A stretch of 46,502 nt of DNA. It comes from Bdellovibrionaceae bacterium UBA2466 (GTDB lineage Bacteria; Bdellovibrionota; FAC87; UBA2466). Positions 33,404 to 40,848 of the stretch are shown here, one piece after another. How positions within the stretch are numbered: the first letter of the stretch is position 1; each line of letters opens with the position of its first letter. The stretch covers positions 1 through 46,502 of the forward strand of contig DDPO01000040.1 of the NCBI GenBank assembly GCA_002342225.1, written 5' to 3'. The notes under the pieces were generated by a model, which made no database searches, had not been told where the DNA came from, and worked only from the letters and a program-made list of their open reading frames with translations. A program made the position numbers and the translations under genes.

Positions 33404-34915
33404 ATGACCCGGTTTATCCATTTAGCCACCCTTATTGGGCTTGTCAGCTGTGGCCGTTTGGTTACTGAGTGCGGAGGGGCGCCGCTAAACATTGAACGAT
33501 TGCAGGCTATTCAATCCACCCAATTTCAATCGAACTCTAAAGCTGCCCTCGTTACACCCAATCCTCTCGATGCATCGGGAAACGTCTACTTGCAGGCTCT
33601 TGATTCAGTGGTGGGAAGTTTTACCGGAGCCTATTTTCTACCTGGGCTAATGAACTCCAACCGCCTAGAAAATAATTTTCTCAAGATTCGAATTAGTTCG
33701 ATCTCAGATAGCCTAGATAGTTTGGCAACCCCTAATTCGAGTGGTGAATTTTCTTTTCCCATTTCCGATATTCGTTATGGTCAAGCCATGGCTTACCATA
33801 GCTTGTCAGCAATCGATTCTTACGTGGAAGCTCTAGGGTTTCAAACCGATAAAACACGTCCCCTATACGTTATGGTAAAAGCAGAAGGATCCACGAGCAA
33901 TCCTGCTGAAGTGAACGCTTTTTATAATCATAATATTTTTGAATCGGGGCCGAGAGAGATCAGAATCTTCGGGGAGACACAGCATTCCGCGTGGCAAGAC
34001 CGAGACATCTACTGGCATGAGTTTGGGCATTACGTTCTTGAAAGCGTTACTGGGTCACGAGGAGTTGATTTAGCGGGAGACCTTGGAGCTAGCTTCACTG
34101 AAGGAAGTGCTATTCATGAGTGCTTTGCTGATTATGGTACTGAGAGCTTGTCAGGAAGAGGTTACATAGGTCGGTGGTTAGCGCGAAACTTTGAAGGTTA
34201 TGCTCCCGGACAACCTCTACGTGTTGCTTATGATCAGAGTGATGAATTTCAAAATTTTAGATCTGTTGTGAATTTTGACCCAACAGGAAAAAATCTCGAT
34301 CGATATCGTCTTGGAGAGTGGTGCTCGAGAGTTCTTTGGGATATCAGGACTCAATTGGTATCTGAAAACCAGGAGGAGGGAAGATATTATGCAGACCGAA
34401 CGATCTTGGCTGCAGCTTCTTTGCTCAAACGAAACACTTCAATCAGCGATCTGAAAGAAGCCCTTTTGTACGCTGATCAAGAGCTTAACTGTGGTATTCA
34501 CTCCCGATCGATTTCAGCTGCATTTACTTCCAGAGGCTTTCCCGAAGAAGTTTCAAACTTAAGCAAACCTCTTTCGTTCCAGGGCACAGTCGTTGGGACA
34601 AACCAGTCCCCGACTGAAGATTTAAGAGCTTTCTCGGTACAGTTTGTATTACGAAATTCAAATTCTCAAACAGCTAGAAATGTAAGGATAGCCATTGAGG
34701 CTCCTAACGGTGGTTTCAGTCCTTATGTGGCTGAGCAGGCCTATGGTGATCTTGGGCCAGGCAAAACAATAACAGTAGGGGGAACCGGAGCCCTGCCCTT
34801 AGATTATTCGGTCATAGGACTTGTTTCAAAAACTGTAAATTTAAGAGGGATAAAAGTCCTGATTCGAATAAAAATTGAGAATGGACCTGAATCAGTGAAT
34901 GAAGTGATTTTATGA
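33404..34915 (+). CDS. M4/M36-like lipoprotein metalloprotease (catalytic part only)
   Basis: Numbering here is from the longest frame (start 33317); the ATG at 33404 (residue 30) is preferred because it gives a clean lipoprotein signal with the lipobox LVSC (Cys45). The zinc site is His234-Glu235-x2-His238 (HEFGH), and the third ligand Glu268 lies in SAIHECFADYG, matching the NEAxSDxxG pattern of thermolysin/fungalysin. GIHSRSISAAFTSRGF (about 494-509 region) resembles the end of the catalytic domain. A C-terminal Ig-like beta domain follows. It lacks the usual N-terminal propeptide; a propeptide-like protein is encoded next, with 4-bp overlap. Likely outer-membrane or surface lipoprotein. 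Confidence 0.8.
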   Translation: MTRFIHLATLIGLVSCGRLVTECGGAPLNIERLQAIQSTQFQSNSKAALVTPNPLDASGNVYLQALDSVVGSFTGAYFLPGLMNSNRLENNFLKIRISSISDSLDSLATPNSSGEFSFPISDIRYGQAMAYHSLSAIDSYVEALGFQTDKTRPLYVMVKAEGSTSNPAEVNAFYNHNIFESGPREIRIFGETQHSAWQDRDIYWHEFGHYVLESVTGSRGVDLAGDLGASFTEGSAIHECFADYGTESLSGRGYIGRWLARNFEGYAPGQPLRVAYDQSDEFQNFRSVVNFDPTGKNLDRYRLGEWCSRVLWDIRTQLVSENQEEGRYYADRTILAAASLLKRNTSISDLKEALLYADQELNCGIHSRSISAAFTSRGFPEEVSNLSKPLSFQGTVVGTNQSPTEDLRAFSVQFVLRNSNSQTARNVRIAIEAPNGGFSPYVAEQAYGDLGPGKTITVGGTGALPLDYSVIGLVSKTVNLRGIKVLIRIKIENGPESVNEVIL

Positions 34916-35622
34916 GAAATTCCACGGCAAGACATTTATTATTGATAGTTCTCATTCTGGGTGCTTTAGTTTTTTTTAGAGAAGAAAAATCAAATTTGCC
35001 TTTCAAGGAACTTCGTGAGTTAGAAGCCAAGATTAAATGGAAATCCCAGCCGACAGAAACTCAGATGACCACGGACTACAATCTAAAGACGAGTTTTGAA
35101 AACGATTTGTCTGAAAAAGCAATATCATCAGCAAATCAATTTATTCTGAATAACCCCAAATTATTTTCTATTCAAAAGCACCATCAATTAGCTGTTAAGA
35201 CCAGCTCTAATCCGTTAGGAACTCATGTGAGCTACCAGGTTTATCAGGATGGATTTGCAATTCTTGGGATGAATATTGATTTAATCGTCAACCGAGTGGG
35301 ACTAGTGCGACTTGTCTCAAATCAATACCGACCTATCGACAGAATAAAAGTCGATCAAGCTAATTGGCTAACTGTTCCAGAAATTTTTCAAGATCAGACA
35401 ATAAAATTTAAGTTGAGTTCTGAAAGAAGTGAAGAAGAAAAAGATAATGTTGCTATTTGGATCTCTCCCAATTCTTCACAACCGGAGCTAGTATATGTGG
35501 TTTCTGTAGTAGACACTCAGCAAAAACAAAAAGTGCCGGGACAAGCTTTGTTCAGTGTTATCACTGGTCAGCTTATTGCCCGACACTTTCCAAGATCTGA
35601 ATTCAACGAGAAGCCGCTTTAA
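34912..35622 (+). CDS. separate FTP/PepSY propeptide-like protein
   Basis: The 236-residue product has an N-terminal signal anchor (about 8-22). Residues 90-140 (PLGTHVSYQVYQDGFAILGM, then a V-x-x-VGLV strand) resemble the FTP domain of fungalysin/thermolysin propeptides. Residues 145-225 resemble the PepSY half, ending VITGQLIARH, like the DAxTG end of such propeptides. There is no zinc motif. Its ATG overlaps the protease stop (ATGA), so the two are made together. It probably acts in trans as foldase or inhibitor of the upstream protease (inference). Confidence 0.7.
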   Translation: MRNSTARHLLLIVLILGALVFFREEKSNLPFKELRELEAKIKWKSQPTETQMTTDYNLKTSFENDLSEKAISSANQFILNNPKLFSIQKHHQLAVKTSSNPLGTHVSYQVYQDGFAILGMNIDLIVNRVGLVRLVSNQYRPIDRIKVDQANWLTVPEIFQDQTIKFKLSSERSEEEKDNVAIWISPNSSQPELVYVVSVVDTQQKQKVPGQALFSVITGQLIARHFPRSEFNEKPL

Positions 35623-36188
35623 TTTCTCAAAGCTATAGCGTCTTTAGGAATTTCGTTGGGTGTAGCATTTCTGTCTGTAAACACTCGAACATGCACTGAT
35701 TCTCGAATAATTTTTTCCTGCGGAGCGCCTTGCTCAGCTTGAACAGCAGCATCAGTTCGACAAATATAGCCTCGGTTAAATTGACTTAATTGTTCAACAG
35801 AAAATTCGCAAGGGGCAATAGTTACCCCGGAACGAGTAATAGAAACTGTAAATTTAGTTGAATCACTCTGAACAAAAGCCCATGGAATTTCTAATGTACG
35901 ATTGATTTCTTGGCTTTGTCCATTACTGATGGGCCAACGATGTCCACCCTCGGGAAGAGTTACTTTGGCACCATTAGGAAAAGCAATTTCGATCTTAGTG
36001 TTAAAAACTTTGTCTTGGGCTTTACCGGAGTTTTCCAAGTTATATTTTTGTACTGTTAAAAAGGTGCGGAAAGGTTTCACTTCTTTGATTACTTGGGTCG
36101 CTGGTTCGTAGGCTGGCTCTTCTGCGTGAACAGAAAAGCTCATTCCCGCGGCTGCTATCAGGGTCAGTAACAAGGTTGTAGGTGTCAT
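35619..36188 (-). CDS. exported protein of unknown function
   Basis: Start chosen at 36188, where GAGGAGA lies just upstream; a longer frame (36203) would cover that site. The 189-residue product has a signal peptide cut after VHAE near 23. The mature part is beta-rich, with a Cys pair (APCEF and YICRT) that may be a disulfide. It lies 25 bp after a lipoprotein gene and is probably co-transcribed. Its 3' end overlaps the propeptide gene's stop by 4 bp. No family recognised. Confidence 0.7.
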   Translation of the reverse strand: MTPTTLLLTLIAAAGMSFSVHAEEPAYEPATQVIKEVKPFRTFLTVQKYNLENSGKAQDKVFNTKIEIAFPNGAKVTLPEGGHRWPISNGQSQEINRTLEIPWAFVQSDSTKFTVSITRSGVTIAPCEFSVEQLSQFNRGYICRTDAAVQAEQGAPQEKIIRESVHVRVFTDRNATPNEIPKDAIALRN

Positions 36189-36213
36189 GGTTTCTCCTCT
36201 CAATTAAGTTGCA

Positions 36214-36981
36214 TTATTTTGCTGGGTACTGAAAAGCTGTTGATAATGTTTGATTGATAACGTTGATCCAATTCGATCTTGTTCGGTTCCCGGGTAGTTG
36301 CGGGTTCCATCCAAACATCGGAAAAGGACTCAGTTGGCTGATCTTAAATCTTTGAATATTGGGATTTTTGCTCTCGAAGTAGATTTTAACGAAGTCCATA
36401 ATAAACGGTGCTGGGTTTGCAGCCTTAAAAAGGGCAACTCGATCCGTACTGGTAAGAACAATTCCAAAGACATTCATTTGTGGTTGGTAGATGAAAGCTC
36501 TAGCTGGTTCTGTAGGATTTGTAGAAATATTTAAAGATAAATTTCCAGCGGTAAAGTTGCCAATTCCGCGACCTTTAATAGTAGGGTTGACTGGATTAGC
36601 TGTTCGCCCCTCTTGACGACTGACCTTGGGGTATACAGTCGAGGGACTGGGAGTTATTGTGTAATCATAAGATTTTTGGTCGACGATCGTAATCGTTGCA
36701 ACTCCCGAGAGGTTTTCAGACATCGTTTTGAAAGCTGTATTTGAAGTTGCTGAAAAAATAAGAGGGTTTCCCGGTAGAGCATCCTCAAAAAATACGATTG
36801 TTTGAGCTATATTCGGAGAGCCCGACGATGAAGGTTTCGAAGCGGGTGTCTCGGAGGGTTTAGCACCTTCTTTATTTCCACAACCTGAAATTAGCAGAGT
36901 TGAGCACAGTCCGATAATGACAGCCGATGCTAATTTCCAATGTCTGCGCCATATTGAATTGTTGGTGGTTATCAAACCCAC
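36214..36981 (-). CDS. lipoprotein of unknown function
   Basis: The 255-residue product carries a Lys/Arg-rich start, a hydrophobic stretch (about 17-31) and the lipobox ISGC (Cys34). A Ser/Pro/Lys-rich linker follows (about 36-56), then a globular beta-rich region. No motif of known function. GGGGGA is upstream of the ATG at 36981. It is the first gene of a pair with the exported protein downstream. Confidence 0.7.
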   Translation of the reverse strand: MGLITTNNSIWRRHWKLASAVIIGLCSTLLISGCGNKEGAKPSETPASKPSSSGSPNIAQTIVFFEDALPGNPLIFSATSNTAFKTMSENLSGVATITIVDQKSYDYTITPSPSTVYPKVSRQEGRTANPVNPTIKGRGIGNFTAGNLSLNISTNPTEPARAFIYQPQMNVFGIVLTSTDRVALFKAANPAPFIMDFVKIYFESKNPNIQRFKISQLSPFPMFGWNPQLPGNRTRSNWINVINQTLSTAFQYPAK

Positions 36982-37240
36982 TGGAATCTCCCCCTAAGCC
37001 GCTTTTTCAGGTCTCAACGGCCTCTGAGTTCCTAAGCAAGTGCTGTTCCAGCCTGTTTTGAGCTTAGACAGATGACGATGTTTTTACGAGAGAGACAATT
37101 TACGTTAGTGGAGCTGACAAATATGGGTAGTCAAACGTCAAAATTCTTTCCACACATTTTTGTCACAGGCTTCATTTTCAAAATTCCCAAATGGTACAGT
37201 TGTTGAATGTGGGGCTGTGTGAATGTGGGGGGGACGTTGC
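36982..37240. other. divergent gap with short direct repeat
   Basis: About 260 bp. TGAATGTGGGG occurs twice (37204-37214 and 37220-37230), the second copy next to the start of the following gene. It includes a TACAGT at 37195-37200 without a convincing -35. Nothing else found. Confidence 0.4.
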
Positions 37241-37729
37241 ATGAAACGCAAGTCGAAAAAGATTTTAAATAGTATGTTTAAAAAAGGTAGTCGGCCCATT
37301 AAGTTGATTCTACTTGGGGCTGTAACCTTTCTGCTGAGTACAGGTACAGCTTATGGAACCTTAAGATTCCCAGTTGTGAGTTTAGAACGGTCTACAGATG
37401 GAATTATAGATTCTTATACTGACTATCTGAAGTTTGCTTTGGAAGTAGGTCGAGAGAGTGACCGAGAGAGTGCTCAGAAACTTGTAAAAATATTTGAGGT
37501 TTTAAAGAAGAAAAACCCCCGTGGAGCCGCTCTATTTCTTAAAGGTTTGAGATTTGAAATGGTTCAAAAAATTGAACTGATGGGAATTGATCCCCGTGAG
37601 ATTTCAAGTTCCAATGCCATTATGAAAAGATGGGTTGGTAAATATATGAAAGAGTGGGTTCGAGAAGCCGACGAACATCTCTTCAGAGCTCAAAGCGCTT
37701 CCAAAGCTGAACTAGCTTTATCTGAATAG
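37241..37729 (+). CDS. small exported or membrane-anchored protein, unknown
   Basis: From the ATG at 37241 it has 162 residues. A very basic start (KRKSKK) is followed by a hydrophobic run at about 21-38 ending in TAYG, a signal peptide or anchor. The mature part is helical and charged (ESDRESAQKLVKIFEVLKKK). GGGGGG precedes the ATG; a second in-frame ATG at 37223 is less likely. Its stop directly adjoins the stop of the convergent MazG-like gene. No family recognised. Confidence 0.65.
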   Translation: MKRKSKKILNSMFKKGSRPIKLILLGAVTFLLSTGTAYGTLRFPVVSLERSTDGIIDSYTDYLKFALEVGRESDRESAQKLVKIFEVLKKKNPRGAALFLKGLRFEMVQKIELMGIDPREISSSNAIMKRWVGKYMKEWVREADEHLFRAQSASKAELALSE

Positions 37730-38110
37730 TTAATCTTTCATTTTAAGCTCGGTATATTTTTTTGCGTTACCCTTTGAAAGCTTCACTGGGTAACGCTTTG
37801 CATTTTGTTTGAGCTTTTCGATGAGTGCCTTCTCTAAATCAACGTCTAATCGGTCTGCAATTCTAAGAGTGTAATAGAGAATATCTGCTAATTCGTGTTT
37901 GATCTGGATTGATTTGGAAGCAGTTTTCATGACTTCAAATGATTCCTCAGGCGTTAGCCATTGAAAAATTTCTACCAACTCTCCAGCCTCGCCAGCCAAG
38001 GCCATACTGAGGTTTTTGGGCGTGTGGAAAACATCCCAATCTCTGTCTTTTACGAACTTTCGTTGGAGCTCTAACAATTTATTGATGTTGAAACTGTATT
38101 TTTTACCCAT
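37730..38110 (-). CDS. MazG-like (DCTPP1/RS21-C6 type) nucleotide pyrophosphohydrolase
   Basis: This 126-residue all-helical enzyme is of the type that removes unwanted dCTP-like nucleotides. The metal-binding motif is complete: Glu41-x2-Glu44 (GEAGELVEIFQW) and Glu73-x2-Asp76 (HELADILYY). The tail RYPVKLSKGNAKKY is typical of this subfamily. Length fits. It is a single gene between convergent and divergent neighbours. Confidence 0.9.
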   Translation of the reverse strand: MGKKYSFNINKLLELQRKFVKDRDWDVFHTPKNLSMALAGEAGELVEIFQWLTPEESFEVMKTASKSIQIKHELADILYYTLRIADRLDVDLEKALIEKLKQNAKRYPVKLSKGNAKKYTELKMKD

Positions 38111-38190
38111 GAGATATTAGTAAAAAGTATCAAGTGAATTGGCAATGTCTGCTTGCTTGTTTTTATAAATTTCATTAACTTGAATACACT

Positions 38191-39132
38191 TTGAAAATCG
38201 CTCTTGTTCATAATGCAAAATTCCCAGTGAAGGGCTATGGAGGAACTGAACGCCTTGTTTGGTGGATAGCGAAAGGTCTTCATGAAAAGGGTGTAAAAGT
38301 CGTTTTGTCCTGTAGCGCAGGGAGTGAGTGTCCTTACGCGGAAGTCGTTCCCTTCAATGACCAAGAACCTAGGAAGTTATCATCTGATCTGATTCATTAC
38401 TTTAATACCCCCCCGGAGATTCCTGACTACCCACATCTTGTAACGATTGGTGGAAACGGTAAAGTTGGAGAGAGATACTCCATCAATACAGTTTTTGTGA
38501 GCCAAAATCATGCCTATCGGCATGGAGCGTCTGCGTTCGTTCACAATGGAATTGATCCTGATGAATATCGATTTGAAGTAAATCGCGATAGATATTTAGT
38601 TTTTCTAGCTAAAGCCGCTTGGTCGGTCAAAAATGTAAAAGGAGCTATTCGTGTTGCCCATCGAAGTTCAAGAGAGCTCCATATCCTCGGAGGCAGTAAG
38701 ACGTTTTTTAATGGTTGGCGGGGTATTTTCTGGGAAGGAATTTTAGATGGGGACCTGAAAGCTCGTTGGTTATCTCGAGCTGCGGGGCTTTTGTTCCCTG
38801 TTCGCTGGCACGAGCCCTTTGGGATTGCAGTGGTTGAAGCCTTGGTGAGTGGAGCACCTGTTTTAGCATCTCCTTTTGGCTCCTTACCTGAGCTAGTGAA
38901 TTCAGAAGTAGGAAAAATTTGTTTGACCGAATCTGAAATGATAGAAGCCGTCGAACAATTAGAGACTTTCTCTCCTTCTGTGTGTCGAGATTGGGCTTTG
39001 TCTAAATTCCACTACAAAACCATGGCTGAAAAATATATTTCTTATTACGAGAAGGTTTTAAGTGGTCAAACACTTAACAAAATTCTCCCTATGGTGACAG
39101 CACCTACGGGGCAAATGCTTGATTTTAAATAA
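38191..39132 (+). CDS. GT4-type glycosyltransferase
   Basis: This 313-residue GT-B fold enzyme transfers a sugar from a nucleotide donor. The N-terminal part has GYGGTERLVWWIAKGL (14-30), typical of glycan-forming GT4 proteins. The C-terminal half has the EX7E motif at Glu208-Glu216 (EPFGIAVVE) and the donor-site segment ASPFGSLPELV. It is shorter than usual (350-400), with a compact N-domain. Start TTG at 38191. Acceptor and sugar unknown. Confidence 0.87.
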   Translation: MKIALVHNAKFPVKGYGGTERLVWWIAKGLHEKGVKVVLSCSAGSECPYAEVVPFNDQEPRKLSSDLIHYFNTPPEIPDYPHLVTIGGNGKVGERYSINTVFVSQNHAYRHGASAFVHNGIDPDEYRFEVNRDRYLVFLAKAAWSVKNVKGAIRVAHRSSRELHILGGSKTFFNGWRGIFWEGILDGDLKARWLSRAAGLLFPVRWHEPFGIAVVEALVSGAPVLASPFGSLPELVNSEVGKICLTESEMIEAVEQLETFSPSVCRDWALSKFHYKTMAEKYISYYEKVLSGQTLNKILPMVTAPTGQMLDFK

Positions 39133-39138
39133 TTAAAA

Positions 39139-39768
39139 CTAATGGAGTTCTTGAACGGGTTCGTTCCAAGTGTTTCCGGAAAAAGTAAAATACTCGAGCT
39201 CTGACCACTCAAATGTCTTTGTAGATTCGTTATAAATACGACATCGATTTACAGGGTTTGCGTATAAGTGAATACTAATGGCCGGTTTTCTTGAGGCATT
39301 CGCAATAGAGTGAAGGGCCATACCGTCATCAATGTAAGACGGCGATTGGCCTGCCGAGATAACTTCGGCACGTCCCATGGCTTTTAACTGATATTTTTTA
39401 CCCTCAATTATAGGACCCACCGGTTCATAGTTTTTGAAAGTTAAACTTCCTAAGCCCATCATGACCCAGCAGCGTTGAGAGGCGTGGTCGTGGATCGCAG
39501 TTCTTTGCTCTGGAAGCCAAGTTAGGACTAAAAGCTCGTAAAAATCATTTTTGGCAATCAGGTTTCGACCGTAGGTTTCCTCCCTAAAAAACGTGTAAGG
39601 AAGAAACTCTTCGTGATCTATTTGATGATTTTTTAAGTATTTATCGACGACATCTGTTTTAAATGTCTTTGCATCTTGTTGATTAAGAAAATCGAGAAAT
39701 TCTTTGAGAGATGCTTTTTTCATTGGATTGAAAAACGATAGCACAGCCCGATCAAAAAAAACAATCAT
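39139..39768 (-). CDS. cysteine dioxygenase (type I)
   Basis: This thiol dioxygenase oxidises L-cysteine to cysteine sulfinate. Its cupin iron ligands are His93, His95 (AIHDH) and His153 (ALHSIAN). Cys100 and Tyr169 (IHLYANP) lie at the positions of mammalian Cys93 and Tyr157, which form the Cys-Tyr cofactor. Arg68 (YGRNLI) is the substrate-carboxylate candidate. The ATG at 39723 (residue 16) is an alternative start, giving 194 residues; neither start has a good ribosome site. It overlaps no neighbour and stands alone. Confidence 0.88.
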   Translation of the reverse strand: MIVFFDRAVLSFFNPMKKASLKEFLDFLNQQDAKTFKTDVVDKYLKNHQIDHEEFLPYTFFREETYGRNLIAKNDFYELLVLTWLPEQRTAIHDHASQRCWVMMGLGSLTFKNYEPVGPIIEGKKYQLKAMGRAEVISAGQSPSYIDDGMALHSIANASRKPAISIHLYANPVNRCRIYNESTKTFEWSELEYFTFSGNTWNEPVQELH

Positions 39769-39901
39769 GGAATGTCAAAACTTATCATGGATTTAATGCG
39801 GTGGGCTATTGGTTTTGATGGTCTAGGGCAAAGTTGCTAAATCGTCGAAATTCGAATAGGTTGGAAGCGTTTCAACATTTTACGATTCTAAGGAGAACTC
39901 A

Positions 39902-40825
39902 ATGGCAGCGACAAACAAAGAACGAGGCTATAAAAAACAACTGTTAGTATTGCCTTTTGACCACAGAGCTTCTTTTCAAGAGAAGATGTTTGGAATTAAG
40001 GGCGTAGCCAATCCTGAACAAACAAAGGAAATTGCTTCCTATAAAGACATCATTTTTGAAGGTTTTGAGAAAGCGGTTAAAAGCGGTCTTCCAAGAGACA
40101 TTATGGGAGTCTTAGTTGATGAGCAGTTTGGTGAAAATGTCATCAAGCGGGCCAAAAGTGCTGGTTTTACGGTCTGCATTTGCGTGGAGAAAAGTGGTCA
40201 AGATGAGTTTGATTTTGAGTATCCTAACTATCAAGAGCACATCGAAAAATATCAACCCGATATCATCAAAGTATTAGTCCGATACAATCCTGAGGGTGAT
40301 CGGCAATTGAACGAGAGACAAGCAACCAAACTTGCTGAACTTTCCAGATATTTAGATAAAACTAACAAAAAGTATATGTTTGAGCTTCTAGTTCCAGCCA
40401 CAAAAGAACAATTAGACCGTTGTGGTGGAGATAAAGCCGCTTATGACTTAAACGTTCGTCCCTCTCTGATGGTTAGAGCCATTGAAGAGCTTCAAAGACA
40501 TGGCGTTGAAGCCGATATTTGGAAGCTTGAAGGTCTTGATAAGCGAGAGGACTTTGAAAGAGTCTGCGCAGCTGCAAGACAAGGTGGCAGAAACGATGTC
40601 GGTTGTATTGTTCTCGGACGTGGTGAAAATGAAGCCAAAGTCCGAGAGTGGCTCAAAGTGGGTGCTAACGTTACTGGAGTGATTGGTTTTGCTGTAGGCC
40701 GAACGGTGTTCTGGGAGCCTTTGAAACTCTATCGAGAGAAAAAGTGCACTCGCGAAGAGGCTTCACAGAGAATGGCAACCACTTATGGGAACCTCTGTAA
40801 GTTGTGGTTAGAGGAGCGAGCTTAG
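39902..40825 (+). CDS. stand-alone DUF2090 (IolC C-terminal-like) aldolase
   Basis: This 307-residue protein matches the DUF2090 domain that is C-terminal in many IolC proteins: LPFDHRASFQEKMFG (17-31), GVLVDEQFG, CVEKSGQDEFDFEYP, KVLVRYNPEGD, WKLEGLD, and VLGRGENEAKV then GFAVGRTVFWEPL. The fold is a class I aldolase TIM barrel (2-deoxy-5-keto-D-gluconate 6-phosphate or tagatose bisphosphate aldolase-like). No kinase part and no other myo-inositol genes are nearby, so the substrate here is unknown. AAGGAGA precedes the ATG. Confidence 0.85.
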   Translation: MAATNKERGYKKQLLVLPFDHRASFQEKMFGIKGVANPEQTKEIASYKDIIFEGFEKAVKSGLPRDIMGVLVDEQFGENVIKRAKSAGFTVCICVEKSGQDEFDFEYPNYQEHIEKYQPDIIKVLVRYNPEGDRQLNERQATKLAELSRYLDKTNKKYMFELLVPATKEQLDRCGGDKAAYDLNVRPSLMVRAIEELQRHGVEADIWKLEGLDKREDFERVCAAARQGGRNDVGCIVLGRGENEAKVREWLKVGANVTGVIGFAVGRTVFWEPLKLYREKKCTREEASQRMATTYGNLCKLWLEERA

Positions 40826-40848
40826 TTCCTTAAAGCCCTAAGCTTTTT
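40819..40848 (+). terminator. intrinsic terminator of the DUF2090 gene
   Basis: AGCTTAG (40819-40825) pairs with CTAAGCT (40838-40844), loop of 12, followed by a run of T (40844-40848). The left arm includes the stop codon of the plus-strand gene, and the right arm lies in the last codons of the convergent peptidase. On the minus strand no T-run follows. Confidence 0.6.

Noticed and set aside
37204..37230. Direct repeat TGAATGTGGGG as a repeat element or CRISPR remnant
   Set aside because: Only two copies with 16-bp period and no spacer pattern; likely a small local duplication.
37703..37719. AAAGCT/AGCTTT hairpin as a terminator
   Set aside because: Lies inside the coding region and has no T-run after it.
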